In this document: in pieces, positions 51,797-61,212 of the stretch | Layout: each line of letters begins with the position of its first letter | Position numbering within the stretch: the first letter of the stretch is position 1 | From: Hydrogenophaga sp. | GTDB taxonomy: Bacteria; Pseudomonadota; Gammaproteobacteria; Burkholderiales; Burkholderiaceae_C | NCBI RefSeq assembly: GCF_030651625.1 | Contig: NZ_JAUSCF010000022.1 | Location: 248,001-312,000 of the forward strand | Direction: 5' to 3' | DNA: 64,000 bases | The notes under the pieces: generated by a model | What the model was told of the DNA's origin: nothing | Databases searched by the model: none | What the model saw: the letters and a program-made list of their open reading frames with translations, nothing else | Translations under genes and position numbers: made by a program

Positions 51797-52788
51797 GCAC
51801 TCGTCACGTCAGGGTTCAACGGGGTGAGTGCCTTGCCCTGGGTCAGATAGGCGATGACGTTGTCGGCTGCGAGCATGGCCATGGCCATGCGCGTGCCCAT
51901 GGTGGCGCTGGCGATGTGGGGAGACAGAACCACGTTGGGGACGGTGAGCAGGTCGGGATGCACCTTGGGCTCACCCTCGAACACATCCAGTCCGGCCGCT
52001 GCGATGCGCTTTTCTCGCAGGGCCACGGCCAGGGCCGCATCGTCCACGATCCCGCCGCGCGCGATGTTGATCAGCGTGGCGGTGCGCTTCATCTGCGCGA
52101 TCTCGGCCGCACCCACTGTGTGATGGACTTCGGGGCTGTAGGGCAGCACCAGCATCAGGTGGTCGGCCTCCCTGAGCAGCTCGGCCTTGTCCACATAGCA
52201 CGCCTTGCAATCGGCTTCCAGCGCGGCATCCAGCCGGGAGCGGTTGTGGTAGATCACCTTCATGCCGAAGCCATGGGCGCCGCGTCGTGCAATGGCCTGC
52301 CCGATTCGCCCCATGCCCAGAATGCCCAGCGTGCTGCCGTGCACCTCGGCGCCCGCAAACATGTCCAGACTCCACCGGTTCCAAAGGCCCGCCCGCAAGA
52401 AGTGCTCGCTCTCGGTCAAACGCCTGGCGGTGGCCATCAGCAGTGCAAAGCCGAAATCGGCCGTGGTTTCGGTCAGCACGTCCGGGGTGTTGGTGGCCAG
52501 CACGCCGGCAGCGTTGATCGCTGCCATGTCGAAGTTGTTGTAGCCGACCGCGATGTTGGCAACGATCTTCAGCTGCGGGTTCGCGGTCAGCAAGGCGGCA
52601 TCCACGCGCTCGCTGCCGGTGGTGAGCACACCCACCTTGCCCTGTAGCCGCTGAGCCAGTTGCTGGGGCGAGAGCACGTCGTCGGTGTCGTTCAGGTCGA
52701 CGTCGAAATGCGCCCGCAAATGGTCAACCACCTCGGGGAAGACCTTGCGCGCGACGAGAATGGCCGGGCGGCCCGTGGTGCTGGCCAT
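51793..52788 (-). CDS. D-2-hydroxyacid dehydrogenase (glyoxylate/hydroxypyruvate reductase type)
   Basis: 331 residues. NAD(P)-dependent D-2-hydroxyacid dehydrogenase fold: LGILGMGRIGQAIARR is the dinucleotide motif, the catalytic arginine is in NIARGGIVDD, the glutamate in GLDVFEGEPKVHPDLL and the histidine in VLSPHIASATMGTR. The YHNRSRLDAALE stretch after the second strand favours NADPH and glyoxylate/hydroxypyruvate. Four bases separate it from the FKBP gene and it overlaps rmuC. Confidence 0.88.
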   Translation of the reverse strand: MASTTGRPAILVARKVFPEVVDHLRAHFDVDLNDTDDVLSPQQLAQRLQGKVGVLTTGSERVDAALLTANPQLKIVANIAVGYNNFDMAAINAAGVLATNTPDVLTETTADFGFALLMATARRLTESEHFLRAGLWNRWSLDMFAGAEVHGSTLGILGMGRIGQAIARRGAHGFGMKVIYHNRSRLDAALEADCKACYVDKAELLREADHLMLVLPYSPEVHHTVGAAEIAQMKRTATLINIARGGIVDDAALAVALREKRIAAAGLDVFEGEPKVHPDLLTVPNVVLSPHIASATMGTRMAMAMLAADNVIAYLTQGKALTPLNPDVTSA

Positions 52789-52792
52789 GGGC

Positions 52793-53140
52793 TCAGACCG
52801 CCAGAAGGTCGACTTCGAACAACAGCGTGGCGTTGGGCGGGATCACGCCGCCAGCACCCCTGGCGCCGTAGCCCAGCTCAGCCGGAATCACCAGCCGGCG
52901 GGTGCCGCCCACAGCCATACCCTGCACGCCTTCGTCCCAGCCTTTGATGACATGACCGGCGCCCAGGGGAAATTCAAAGGGCTGGCCTCGGTCCTTGCTC
53001 GAATCGAACTTGGCACCTTGCACGCCGTCGTTGTAGAGCCAGCCTGTGTAGTGCACCTGCACCGGACGACCGGCCTGCGCGACTTCGCCATTGCCGACCA
53101 CAGAATCTTCGTACTGCAGGCCGCTGGGGGTGGTGATCAT
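52793..53140 (-). CDS. FKBP-type peptidyl-prolyl isomerase
   Basis: 115 residues, a single cytoplasmic FKBP domain. The pocket residues are visible in VQVHYTGWLYNDG, KFDSSKDRGQPFEFPLGAGH, VIKGWDEGVQGMAVGGTRRL and the GYGARGAGGVIPPNATLLFE end. No signal peptide. AGGAAA precedes ATG53140; the longer frame from 53173 lacks support. Confidence 0.93.
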   Translation of the reverse strand: MITTPSGLQYEDSVVGNGEVAQAGRPVQVHYTGWLYNDGVQGAKFDSSKDRGQPFEFPLGAGHVIKGWDEGVQGMAVGGTRRLVIPAELGYGARGAGGVIPPNATLLFEVDLLAV

Positions 53141-53329
53141 GGTGTTTCCTCGGGTTTGAAATGAAATGGGCAAACCCGATTATCTCCGCCTCAAAAATCG
53201 ACCGCCAACGCTGCGTCTGATACAGCCGGCAGCACCGTTTACCAGTGCTTTGCAATGGCGCCACGTGGCGTTGATGTGAGCAAGATTTACTGTGGTTTCC
53301 ACATCGACCCTCTCTTCAGGAGATTCTTC

Positions 53330-54136
53330 ATGGAAACATCCGACTTGCAGCTGACCCGCCGCATGGCACTCGGAGCGCTCACCGGCGCCGCGTTGCTGAG
53401 CGCCCTGCCCGCCCAGGCGCTGGGCAGCCTGGCGCACGTGCGCGTCGTTGACCGGGACCGCAATCGGGTGCTTCCCCTGTACCCGCACCGGGGTGAGCTT
53501 TGGCTCCCAGGGGAGCCTGGTGCTCGCTATGCCGTGGAGTTGTTCAATCAGAGTGGCGAACGCTTGCTGACCGTGGTGTCGGTTGACGGTATCAACGTGA
53601 TCACCGGAGAGACCGCAGCCTTCCATCAGTCGGGTTACGCACTGGCGCCGGGGCAACGTTACGAAGTCAATGGGTGGCGCAAGAGCCACCGCGAAGTGGC
53701 GGTCTTCCGGTTCACCGATCTGCCGCGGTCGTACGCCGCCCGCACCGGGCGCCCAGACGACGTGGGTGTGATCGGCGTGGCGGTGTTCCGGGAACAACCC
53801 GCCCGGCCAGCGCCACGCCCACCCTGGCGTCCCTATGGCGATGTGCCTCCGGCTCAGGGACGATCGGTACCAGAAGCCCAGGGCAAATCTGCCCCCTGGG
53901 GAGCCGGCCCGCAACTCGGTACCGGCCATGGGGAACGGGAGCGGGACTTTGTGGGCTCCACCGAATTCGTTCGGCGCAGTCAAAGCCCCGATGAGACCAT
54001 CTTGATCCGATACGACAGCCACGCCAACCTGGTGGCCAGGGGCATTGCCCCACCGCCCCGCAGGCGGCCCCGGTTTGACCACCATCCCAACCCGTTCCCG
54101 GGCGGTCGATCAGGCTTTGCGCCAGATCCGTACTGA
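53330..54136 (+). CDS. Exported protein with twin-arginine-type signal
   Basis: 268 residues. The N-terminus METSDLQLTRRMALGALTGA, with ALPAQALG as cleavage region, looks like a Tat signal (TRR followed by a hydrophobic core). The first mature domain (about 30-145) carries LPLYPHRGELWLPGEPGARY and NQSGERLLTVVSVDGINVIT, typical of periplasmic beta-sandwich proteins of unknown role; the second half is Pro/Arg/Gly-rich and ends in a disordered tail. AGGAG lies eight bases upstream. No cofactor site is seen, so the need for Tat export is uncertain. Confidence 0.65.
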   Translation: METSDLQLTRRMALGALTGAALLSALPAQALGSLAHVRVVDRDRNRVLPLYPHRGELWLPGEPGARYAVELFNQSGERLLTVVSVDGINVITGETAAFHQSGYALAPGQRYEVNGWRKSHREVAVFRFTDLPRSYAARTGRPDDVGVIGVAVFREQPARPAPRPPWRPYGDVPPAQGRSVPEAQGKSAPWGAGPQLGTGHGERERDFVGSTEFVRRSQSPDETILIRYDSHANLVARGIAPPPRRRPRFDHHPNPFPGGRSGFAPDPY

Positions 54137-54451
54137 AGGGGCTCAGGCGGGCTCCGGATTGGCCTCACAGCTCCCAGCCTGCTGCTCCACCGCGAAGCGC
54201 GCGATCCACGAGGCATGAAACGGTCCAGTCCCGGAAACCAACGGGCCGGATCGGTCGGACGGCCTGCGCCACTCCCTTGGGGGTGATGCGAACCGGCGCG
54301 AAGTTGTTTCATTTCAGTGATTCATGGCGCCGGAGCGCCACCCGCGACGAGTGAAAAAACGCCACCCCAGGGGCACCGCCGGGCTGGCTTTGCCAGACGG
54401 CCAGTGCCGTCCCCCTTGAGGGGGGTGACGCGAAGCGGCGCGGGGGGTGTT
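54137..54451. other. GC-rich repeat-bearing intergenic region
   Basis: 315 bases without a gene. It contains one clear copy (54411-54449) and one degenerate copy (54271-54303) of a GC-rich palindromic repeat of the type also found before ppk2. Its right end touches the nitroreductase stop codon. Confidence 0.6.
54411..54449. repeat. GC-rich palindromic intergenic repeat, copy 1
   Basis: The unit has CCCCCTTGAGGGGG as a hairpin followed by TGACGCGAAGCGGCGCGGGG. A close relative is at 59228-59267 and a decayed one at 54271-54303. It abuts the stop codon of the nitroreductase gene and may act as its terminator. Such units are common in Comamonadaceae genomes (recollection, not checked). Confidence 0.7.
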
Positions 54452-55180
54452 TCATCTCACCCAATGTGTGAAAGACGCGACGGGCTCCCGTGGGGTGTGA
54501 AAGCTGTTGACCTTGTCGCCAGGGTCGGCATGGCCCAGGGCCATGCCGCAAACCAGCATCTCCTGATCGCCGGCACCGATGTGGGGCAGGATGATCCTGG
54601 CGAAACCGTTCCAGGCCGCCTGGGGGCAGGTGTGCAGGCCCTGGCCACGGGCGGCGATCATGATGGTCTGGAGAAACATGCCGTAGTCCACCAGCGATCC
54701 CCGGCCCATGACCTGATCAATCGTGAACATCAGCCCCACCGGTGCGTCGAAAAACCGGAAATTGCGCTGGTGCTGCGCGTGCATCTTGTCCTTGTCACCC
54801 TTGGTGATGCCGAGCAGGCCGTACAGGCTCCAACCGTTTTCGCGTCGGCGATCGATGTAGGGACTGACCCATTTTTCCGGGTAGTAGTCGTAGGCCTCGC
54901 GATATTCACTCGCCAGCGACGGATCGGCGCGCAAGGCATCGTGTGCAGCACACACCTTCTGAACCAGCGCATCGCGGCTTTCACCCTGCAGCACATACAC
55001 CTTCCAGGGCTGCGTATTGGTGCCGGAAGGCGCGCGACTCGCGACCCCCAGGATGTGCTCGATCACCTCACGCTCCACCGCTTGCGGGAGAAATGCTCGC
55101 GCAGACATCCGGCTGGTGATGGCGGCATCCACCGAATGCCCGTCGATCACGGATGCATGCGGTGCAGGGTTGTGGCTCAT
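54452..55180 (-). CDS. Nitroreductase-family flavoprotein
   Basis: 242 residues. FMN-dependent NAD(P)H oxidoreductase fold. Family marks are [20 protein letters not shown] near the start, the FMN phosphate site [31 protein letters not shown] and the C-terminal [20 protein letters not shown]. Natural substrates of this group are quinones and nitroaromatics; here they are unknown. The start overlaps the thioesterase stop by four bases. Confidence 0.88.
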   Translation of the reverse strand: MSHNPAPHASVIDGHSVDAAITSRMSARAFLPQAVEREVIEHILGVASRAPSGTNTQPWKVYVLQGESRDALVQKVCAAHDALRADPSLASEYREAYDYYPEKWVSPYIDRRRENGWSLYGLLGITKGDKDKMHAQHQRNFRFFDAPVGLMFTIDQVMGRGSLVDYGMFLQTIMIAARGQGLHTCPQAAWNGFARIILPHIGAGDQEMLVCGMALGHADPGDKVNSFHTPREPVASFTHWVR

Positions 55181-55626
55181 AGAAGGGTCTCCAGGGTGGT
55201 TTTCAGTGCTGCAGGCAAAGGCACAGGCCGGCGGGTTTCACGGTCAACATACACATGAACGAAATGGCCGCATGCCGCCGCCGTTTCCTGGCCTTGTGCG
55301 AACAGGCCCACTTCGTAACGAACACTGGAACGACCCAGGTGCGCCACCCGAAGGCCCGCCTCTACCGTTTCCGGGAAAGCCAGCGGTGCAAAGTAATTGC
55401 ACTGGGTCTCGATCACCAGGCCAATGACCGCGCCAGCATGAATATCCAGCGCGCCCTGTTCGATCAGGTAGGCGTTGACCGCCGTGTCGAACCAGCTGTA
55501 GTACACCACGTTGTTGACGTGGCCGTAGACATCGTTGTCGGCCCATCGTGTGCCGATCGGGCGGAACACGCGGTAGGCGCTGCGCTGCCGGGGCTGGGCG
55601 CGAGTGGGTCGGTTGTCTGAACTCAT
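55177..55626 (-). CDS. Acyl-CoA thioesterase (4HBT/YbgC type)
   Basis: 149 residues, hot-dog fold. The active-site segment [20 protein letters not shown], with the catalytic aspartate and the GHVNN turn, is diagnostic for 4-hydroxybenzoyl-CoA thioesterase-like proteins. The longer frame from 55707 runs inside the preceding gene, so ATG55626 is used; it overlaps the HDAC-like stop (ATGA). Probably hydrolyses a short acyl-CoA. Confidence 0.88.
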   Translation of the reverse strand: MSSDNRPTRAQPRQRSAYRVFRPIGTRWADNDVYGHVNNVVYYSWFDTAVNAYLIEQGALDIHAGAVIGLVIETQCNYFAPLAFPETVEAGLRVAHLGRSSVRYEVGLFAQGQETAAACGHFVHVYVDRETRRPVPLPAALKTTLETLL

Positions 55627-56624
55627 GCGCCGGCATTTTGCCAGTGAGGGGCGCCAGTCGCTGTCACAGCGGTGGCCGTTGGTGGGCGCGATGCCATGGC
55701 CTGCCATCGCTGCTGGTATTCGACTGCCGTGCGGTAGGTGTGCATCTGCACCTGCAAGGTGGTTTCCATGTCAACGCCGTAGCCGCCTGCCATGGCAAAC
55801 GCCAGCGGCATGCGGCGCTGCCATGCCCAGTCCATCACACGACGGTCGCGCGCTTCCAGTCCGTCGAAGCTGAGCTTCAGTCGCCCCAGTCGATCTCCTT
55901 CGTGCGGGTCTGCACCTGCAAGGTAAATCACCAGCCCGGGCGTAAAGCGCCGTTCCAGCTCATCGAGCGCATGGTCCAGTGCCTCCAGGTAGGCCGAATC
56001 TCCACATGCATCGGGCAAGTCGACATCCAGGTCGCTGGGCTCCTTGCGAAAAGGAAAATTCTTGGCACCATGCATGGACAATGTGAAAACCGAAGCATCC
56101 CGTGCAAAGATCCGTGCGGTACCATTTCCCTGGTGCACATCAAGATCGATGATGGCCACCTGCAAGGGTCCGCTGGTGCGATCCCTGCGCGAATGTTCCG
56201 CCTGCATGAGTCTGGCGGCCACGGCGGCATCATTGAAGACGCAGAAGCCACCGCCCCTGTCGGCATAGGCATGGTGCGTGCCTCCGGCCAGATTGGCCGA
56301 TACGCCCCCGCCAGTCATGGCCTCGCGGCAAGCCTGCAGCGTGGCACCCACCGAGCGACGCGCGCGCTCGGCCATGGCAGGGCTCCAGGGAAAACCAATT
56401 TCGCGTTGGGCCGCTGGCGACAACGTACCGTCTCCCACCGCTGCGATGTAATCGGGCGTGTGCACCAGAGCCAACTCGCCTGCGCTGGCCGGCAACGCTT
56501 CCAGCATGCGCACTTGAGGCAACTCAGTGGCGAGCCGCTCACGCAACCGGCGGTATTTCGCCATGGGAAAGCGGTGTCCGCTGGGCAATGGCAGAACAAA
56601 CTGGTCGGCGTAATAGGCGTGCAC
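55623..56624 (-). CDS. Histone deacetylase/acetylpolyamine amidohydrolase-like protein
   Basis: 333 residues from a GTG that gives the family start [20 protein letters not shown]. Zinc amidohydrolase of the arginase/deacetylase fold: the His117-His118 dyad in [22 protein letters not shown], the zinc ligands Asp162 and His164 in [13 protein letters not shown] and the third Asp in [14 protein letters not shown]. The tyrosine of the usual GGY motif is present ([10 protein letters not shown]). ATG starts at 56681 and 56705 are possible but none has a ribosome site. The acyl substrate is unknown. Confidence 0.82.
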   Translation of the reverse strand: MHAYYADQFVLPLPSGHRFPMAKYRRLRERLATELPQVRMLEALPASAGELALVHTPDYIAAVGDGTLSPAAQREIGFPWSPAMAERARRSVGATLQACREAMTGGGVSANLAGGTHHAYADRGGGFCVFNDAAVAARLMQAEHSRRDRTSGPLQVAIIDLDVHQGNGTARIFARDASVFTLSMHGAKNFPFRKEPSDLDVDLPDACGDSAYLEALDHALDELERRFTPGLVIYLAGADPHEGDRLGRLKLSFDGLEARDRRVMDWAWQRRMPLAFAMAGGYGVDMETTLQVQMHTYRTAVEYQQRWQAMASRPPTATAVTATGAPHWQNAGA

Positions 56625-56885
56625 TGATAGACCCGGACAAGAGCAGCGTTGATTTTCACATTGCTGCCAACCGGTGTTCATCGGACGGGATTTAGAACCG
56701 ACCATCTAAAATGGTGCGCCGCAGCAAACAGGGCTTGCAAGCTGCCGCGAAGTGCCTATAATTCAAACCATGTTGCAGTGCAGCAAATCGAACGATAACA
56801 ACAGCGTCCAGACAGCGCGGTGTTCCATAGCAGCCCTCAACTGACCCGTCATTCCGACCTCGTCATCCACATCAGGAGTATGAAC

Positions 56886-57428
56886 ATGCTGACCGCTGAA
56901 CAAATCGTCGCCGCCCACAAAGCCAACATTGAAACCCTTTTCGGCCTGACCACCAAAGCCTTCGAAGGCGTGGAAAAGCTGGTTGAACTCAACGTGCAAG
57001 CCACCAAGGCCGCCCTGTCCGAGTCCGCCAACAGCACGCAAGCGCTGCTGAGCGCCAAAGACGCCCAGGAACTGCTGACCCTGCAGGCCAGCCTTTTCCA
57101 ACCACTGGCTGAAAAGACCGTGGCCTACAGCCGCCACCTGTACGACATCGCTTCGGGCACAGGCACCGAACTCGGCAAGGCCGCTGAAGCCCAGGCTGCC
57201 GACGCGCAGAAGAAGTTCAATGCCTTGGTTGACAATGCCGCCAAGAACGCCCCCGCCGGCTCAGAAACCGCCGTGGCCGTGATGAAAAGCGCCATTTCTG
57301 CCAGCAACAATGCTCTGGAATCGGTACAGAAGGCTGTCAAGCAAGCCACCGAAATGGCCGAAGCCAACTTCAACACCGTGACCTCGCAAGCTGTGAGCGC
57401 CACCAAGGCTGCCACCAAAAAGCGTTGA
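56886..57428 (+). CDS. phaP: Phasin (PhaP-type granule protein)
   Basis: 180 residues, all helical, rich in Ala, Lys and Glu. [20 protein letters not shown] and [20 protein letters not shown] are characteristic of the phasin family that coats polyhydroxyalkanoate granules and controls their size and number. Two ATGs lie six bases apart; AGGAG is one base from the first (56880) and seven from the second, so 56886 is chosen. No PHA synthase is in the window. Confidence 0.92.
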   Translation: MLTAEQIVAAHKANIETLFGLTTKAFEGVEKLVELNVQATKAALSESANSTQALLSAKDAQELLTLQASLFQPLAEKTVAYSRHLYDIASGTGTELGKAAEAQAADAQKKFNALVDNAAKNAPAGSETAVAVMKSAISASNNALESVQKAVKQATEMAEANFNTVTSQAVSATKAATKKR

Positions 57429-57601
57429 ACTGAACCTGGATTGCATGGTTGATCGGATGACTTGATTTTGATCAGGTCACCCACAATTGAAACACTGCGC
57501 GATCCGCCCAGCCTTGCAAAGGCGGCACTTATCGCAATTGCCCGTTTTTTCTGGTTGTCTCCTCGGGTCCTTTTCGAAATTCGATTTCATCGGACCCCTT
57601 A

Positions 57602-57631
57602 AGCCCTCGCTGCAAAGCGGGGGCTTTTTTT
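57602..57631 (+). terminator. Rho-independent terminator downstream of phasin
   Basis: Stem AGCCCTCGCT / AGCGGGGGCT with one T-G pair and a GCAA loop, followed by TTTTTTTA. It is 170 bases after the phasin stop, so a long 3' UTR or a small RNA ending here is possible. Confidence 0.85.
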
Positions 57632-57808
57632 ATGTGCCTCGCCTGGTGACTCTCGGCACTGCCCACCGCTTTGGTTGCGTTCGCGCTTTGGGTTTTGGCA
57701 CACGAGCCCTCAGGGCAACAGTCTGGGCTCAGGCTCACTTCAGGAACAGGACGTTGATGCGCCTTGCATCCCCGTTCAGCATCCGACAGACGTACGCAAG
57801 AATCCAAT

Positions 57809-57834
57809 ATTCTTATTACGAACCATTCGCATTT
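57809..57834. promoter_or_regulatory. Candidate Fur box upstream of the iron-binding protein
   Basis: The minus-strand reading contains ATGCGAATGGTTCGTAAT with CGAA-TGG-TTCG as dyad, followed by AAGAATATT. ATTC/GAAT hexamers recur four times at about one helical turn around 57809-57850, as in arrays of Fur sites. The match to the canonical GATAATGATAATCATTATC is partial. Confidence 0.4.
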
Positions 57835-57936
57835 CTGGTAGCATTCACATTCAACCACTCCACTCACCGTCCCACTTGACTGCGTCGTGGGCAACACGTT
57901 GGCATCTGATTTCACCGACGCATCGAAAGGCCCCAA

Positions 57937-58986
57937 TTGACTTCGTTTACCAAGCTCCCTCTGGCCATCGCCGCGATGGCCAGCGCCCTCTGCCTGCCAG
58001 TGCATGCACAGGACAAGGTACTCAATCTCTACTCTGCCCGTCACTACCAGACCGACGAGGTCATGTACGACACCTTCACCAAGACAACGGGCATCAAGAT
58101 CAATCGGGTCGATGCGGACGATGCCGGCATTCTTGCCCGACTTCGCGCCGAAGGCGCAGCCTCTCCTGCAGACGTGATCCTGCTGGTGGATGCGGCCCGC
58201 CTGGCCTCTGCTGAAAGCCAAGGTCTCTTTCAACCGATCAGGTCTGCCAAGCTCGATGCAGCGATTCCCGCCCATCTGCGTGCAGACAATGGCGAAGGGG
58301 GTGTGACCTGGACCGGTTTCTCCACGCGCGCACGTGTCATTGTTTATGACCCACTGCGCGTCAAGCGCGAGGCCGTGGCAACCTACGAACAGCTCGCCGA
58401 TCCTGCCCTCAAGGGCATGGTTTGCACTCGCAGCGGCTCGCACCCCTACAACCTTTCGCTGTTCGCCACCGTGATAGAGCGCATGGGTGACGAAAGAGGT
58501 GAGGCCTGGCTCAAGGGTGTGGTGGGCAACATGGCACGCACACCCAAAGGTGGCGATACCGACCAGATCAAGGCGGTCGCTTCCGGTGAGTGCGGTGTGG
58601 CCGTGACCAACAGCTACTACGCCGCCCGTCTGCTCAAATCCACCAAGCCCGAAGACCGAGCCGTGATGGAAAAGGTGCGGGTCGTCTTCCCCAACCAGTC
58701 CACCAGCGGTACGCACGTGAACATCGCGGGTGCGGGTGTCGCCAGGCACGCCAAGAACCGTGAAAACGCAATTGTCTTCATGGAGTTCCTGGCCAGCCCC
58801 TTCGCGCAAGACTACTTTGCGAACGGCAACAACGAGTTCCCGGCGGCCAAGGGCGTGAAGGTCGAAAACCCTGCCTTGAAGGCCATGGGGGGCGACAGCT
58901 TCAAGGCCGAAACCATTCCCCTCGGGGTGGTCGCCAAGAACCTGACCAAGGTGCAGCAGATGCTGGATCGCGTCGGGTACAAATGA
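57937..58986 (+). CDS. Fe(III) ABC transporter substrate-binding protein
   Basis: 349 residues from a TTG with AAAGG upstream. The signal peptide (about 1-24) ends in PVHAQD. The mature protein is of the FbpA/FutA type: NLYSARHYQTDEVMYDTFTK has the first iron-ligand tyrosine, and the paired tyrosines are in VTNSYYAARLL; PADVILLVDAARL and NQSTSGTHVNIAGAGV are also typical. No permease or ATPase gene is adjacent, so it must work with genes elsewhere. A Fur-like site lies 100 bases upstream. Confidence 0.9.
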   Translation: MTSFTKLPLAIAAMASALCLPVHAQDKVLNLYSARHYQTDEVMYDTFTKTTGIKINRVDADDAGILARLRAEGAASPADVILLVDAARLASAESQGLFQPIRSAKLDAAIPAHLRADNGEGGVTWTGFSTRARVIVYDPLRVKREAVATYEQLADPALKGMVCTRSGSHPYNLSLFATVIERMGDERGEAWLKGVVGNMARTPKGGDTDQIKAVASGECGVAVTNSYYAARLLKSTKPEDRAVMEKVRVVFPNQSTSGTHVNIAGAGVARHAKNRENAIVFMEFLASPFAQDYFANGNNEFPAAKGVKVENPALKAMGGDSFKAETIPLGVVAKNLTKVQQMLDRVGYK

Positions 58987-59268
58987 TCTCCCCCCTGCGC
59001 CGCTGACGCGGCTTCCCCCCTCTCTGGCGCGCCCTTCGGGCGCTTGGAGGGGGGGACGGCATCTTGGGCCGGCAGAGCCGTCCCTTGCTGCCCCTGGATC
59101 GAGGCACTTCGCTTCGGAAAGACTCAGCACGTTCCCTCTGCAAGCTGTCTGTTCCCATCGCCCAGTCGGAGCAAAGTGTCTTTGTCCAGAGATGCGGTGG
59201 AACCGGCTTTGCCGGGCCACTCGCATCGCCCCCTGGAGGGGGTGACGCCGAAGGCGGCGCGGGGGTGG
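58987..59268. other. Repeat-bearing intergenic region before ppk2 3' end
   Basis: 282 bases without a gene. The left part (58988-59100) holds CTCCCCCC/GGAGGGGGGG and GCGCGCCCTTCGGGCGC hairpins in inverted orientation to the repeat unit at the right end (59228-59267). The middle is unremarkable. Confidence 0.6.
59228..59267. repeat. GC-rich palindromic intergenic repeat, copy 2
   Basis: GCCCCCTGGAGGGGG hairpin followed by TGACGCCGAAGGCGGCGCGG. It closely matches 54411-54449, and like that copy it abuts the stop codon of a minus-strand gene (ppk2). Confidence 0.7.
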
Positions 59269-60186
59269 TTAGTAAAGCTCGGGTACGTAGATCTCGCCCG
59301 GCACCTGGTGGCGGCGGTAGCCTTCGTGGCGCACGCGTTCTGGCAACGTGATCGGCGGGCGCTCGATTTCGCTGTAATTCATCTGTGACAGCAGGTGTGA
59401 GATGCAGTTGAGGCGTGCCTTCTTCTTGTCATCCGCCGGGATCACCCACCAGGGTGACTCTGGAATGTGGGTGCGGGCGATCATCACTTCCTTGGCCTTG
59501 GTGTAGAGCTCCCAGCGGCGGCGTGACTCCAGGTCCATCGGGCTGAGCTTCCATTGCTTCAGCGGGTCATGAATGCGGCCCAGGAAGCGCAGTTCCTGCT
59601 CTTCGTCCGAAATGGAGAACCAGTACTTGATCAGCTGGATGCCAGACCGCGTGAGCATTTTTTCAAACTCGGGCACGTCGCGGAAGAACGCTTCGTACTG
59701 CTCGTCGGTACAGAAGCCCATCACCTTTTCCACACCGGCGCGGTTGTACCAGCTGCGGTCGAACAACACGATTTCGCCGCCCGCTGGCAGGTGTGGCACG
59801 TAGCGCTGGAAGTACCACTGCGTGCGTTCGCGATCATTGGGCGCGGGCAGCGCCACTACACGGCACACCCGGGGGTTCAGGCGCTGGGTGATGCGCTTGA
59901 TCACGCCGCCTTTGCCGGCCGCATCGCGCCCCTCGAACACGATCACCACCTTGTGCCCCGTGGCCACCACCCAGTCCTGCAGTTTCACCAGCTCGGCCTG
60001 CAGGCGAAACAACTCACGAAAATAGACGCGGCGACTCTCTTTCTGACTGGCGAGATCCGCAGGATCCAGGCCACTGGACAACTCGTCAATGTGCCGGTCC
60101 TCGATTTCCATCTCGATTTCTTCGTCATAGCCATCCATCAAATCGTTGTGGATACGGCGCAGCAGCTCGTCCTGGTTGTCGATCAT
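59269..60186 (-). CDS. ppk2: Polyphosphate kinase 2
   Basis: 305 residues. PPK2 phosphorylates nucleotides with polyphosphate, or the reverse. Walker A is GRDAAGKGG (86-94), Walker B FDRSWYNRAGVE with Asp143, and the lid region reads FLGRIHDPLKQWKLSPMD. The length and the single domain fit class I PPK2. The N-terminal 45 residues are acidic (DGYDEEIEMEIEDRH). The gene stands alone between two intergenic regions. Confidence 0.94.
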   Translation of the reverse strand: MIDNQDELLRRIHNDLMDGYDEEIEMEIEDRHIDELSSGLDPADLASQKESRRVYFRELFRLQAELVKLQDWVVATGHKVVIVFEGRDAAGKGGVIKRITQRLNPRVCRVVALPAPNDRERTQWYFQRYVPHLPAGGEIVLFDRSWYNRAGVEKVMGFCTDEQYEAFFRDVPEFEKMLTRSGIQLIKYWFSISDEEQELRFLGRIHDPLKQWKLSPMDLESRRRWELYTKAKEVMIARTHIPESPWWVIPADDKKKARLNCISHLLSQMNYSEIERPPITLPERVRHEGYRRHQVPGEIYVPELY

Positions 60187-60305
60187 GAATGCACTCCATT
60201 CCGGAAGCGGAAAATCGCCTCAGGCTACGCGCCATACGTGACAAATTCATGAAAATCACATGCCATGACGGTGACAGAGCGGGCCTCTACGACCCTGGTT
60301 CATAA

Positions 60306-60321
60306 TTGACGTTTACGTCAA
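60306..60321. promoter_or_regulatory. 16-bp palindrome, LiuR-like operator
   Basis: TTGACGT-TT-ACGTCAA is a perfect palindrome; a further CGTCAA follows at once (60322-60327), making a second overlapping dyad. It is 32 bases upstream of the SDR start codon. The pattern resembles sites of the MerR-type regulator LiuR of branched-chain and fatty acid breakdown genes (recollection of the motif). Confidence 0.55.
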
Positions 60322-60352
60322 CGTCAACTCATCCCCACCCGAGGAGCAAATC

Positions 60353-61111
60353 ATGGAAATTCAAGGCAAGGTATTCATCGTCACCGGCGGCGCGTCTGGT
60401 CTGGGCGAAGGCACGGCCCGCATGCTGGCTGCCAACGGCGGCAAGGTGGTGATTGCCGACATGCAGGAAGAAAAAGGCCAGGCCGTTGCGAAAGACATCG
60501 GCGGCGTTTTCGTCAAGTGCGATGTCAGCAACGAGGCGGATGGGCAGGCGGTGGTGGCACAGGCGACTTCGATGGGCAAACTCATGGGCCTGATCAACTG
60601 CGCAGGCATTGCGCCCGCTGAAAAAACCGTGGGCAAAAGCGGACCGCACAGCCTGGCCGTCTATTCCAAGACCATCATGGTCAACCTGGTTGGCAGCTTC
60701 AACATGATCCGCCTGGCGGCAGATGCCATGTGCAAGAATGAACCCGAGGCCACTGGTGAGCGCGGCGTGATGATCAGCACCGCAAGCGTGGCGGCCTACG
60801 ATGGTCAGATTGGCCAGGCGGCCTACGCGGCCTCCAAGGGCGGCGTGGTGGGCATGACGTTACCGATCGCTCGCGATCTGGCACGCAATGGCATCCGCAA
60901 CATGACGATCGCGCCCGGCATTTTCGGCACACCCATGCTGTTCGGTATGCCCCAGGAAGTACAGGACGCGCTGGCGGCCAGCGTGCCTTTTCCCAGCCGC
61001 CTGGGCACACCGGCCGACTACGCCAAGCTGGCCCAGCACATCATCGAAAACGACATGCTCAATGGCGAGGTGATCCGGCTGGATGGGGCCATCCGCCTGG
61101 CGCCGCGCTGA
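60353..61111 (+). CDS. SDR-family 3-hydroxyacyl-CoA dehydrogenase (type II, HSD10-like)
   Basis: 252 residues. Classical short-chain dehydrogenase: [17 protein letters not shown] binds NAD, with ADMQEEKG giving the NAD-selecting aspartate; LINCAGIAP, the catalytic serine in [15 protein letters not shown] and YAASKGG with Tyr and Lys follow. The [20 protein letters not shown] segment is characteristic of HSD10-like enzymes, which act in isoleucine and fatty acid degradation. GAGGAG precedes the ATG and a LiuR-like palindrome lies upstream, which supports this role. Confidence 0.88.
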   Translation: MEIQGKVFIVTGGASGLGEGTARMLAANGGKVVIADMQEEKGQAVAKDIGGVFVKCDVSNEADGQAVVAQATSMGKLMGLINCAGIAPAEKTVGKSGPHSLAVYSKTIMVNLVGSFNMIRLAADAMCKNEPEATGERGVMISTASVAAYDGQIGQAAYAASKGGVVGMTLPIARDLARNGIRNMTIAPGIFGTPMLFGMPQEVQDALAASVPFPSRLGTPADYAKLAQHIIENDMLNGEVIRLDGAIRLAPR

Positions 61112-61154
61112 ATCCCTCGTGAACACGTGTGCTGATACCTACGGCCCCATAAAC

Positions 61155-61178
61155 AAAGCCGGCCCAAGGGCCGGCTTT
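61155..61178. terminator. Bidirectional terminator between SDR and dctP
   Basis: Stem AAAGCCGGCC(C) / (G)GGCCGGCTTT with a tiny loop, T-rich on the plus strand (TTTGTTTTG). It separates two convergent genes and can serve both. Confidence 0.85.
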
Positions 61179-61212
61179 GTTTTGTCGGGCGCTCATCGTC
61201 AGCGCTGCGAGT

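Larger units (their letters stand above)
57429..57936. other. Region between phasin and iron-binding protein genes
   Basis: 508 bases without a supported gene. It holds a terminator (57602-57631) and a Fur-like site (57809-57834). The remaining bases show nothing I recognise. Confidence 0.6.

Noticed and set aside
57529..59226. Minus-strand frame of 565 codons over the iron-binding protein gene
   Set aside because: Antisense to a well-supported gene and running through a terminator and repeats.
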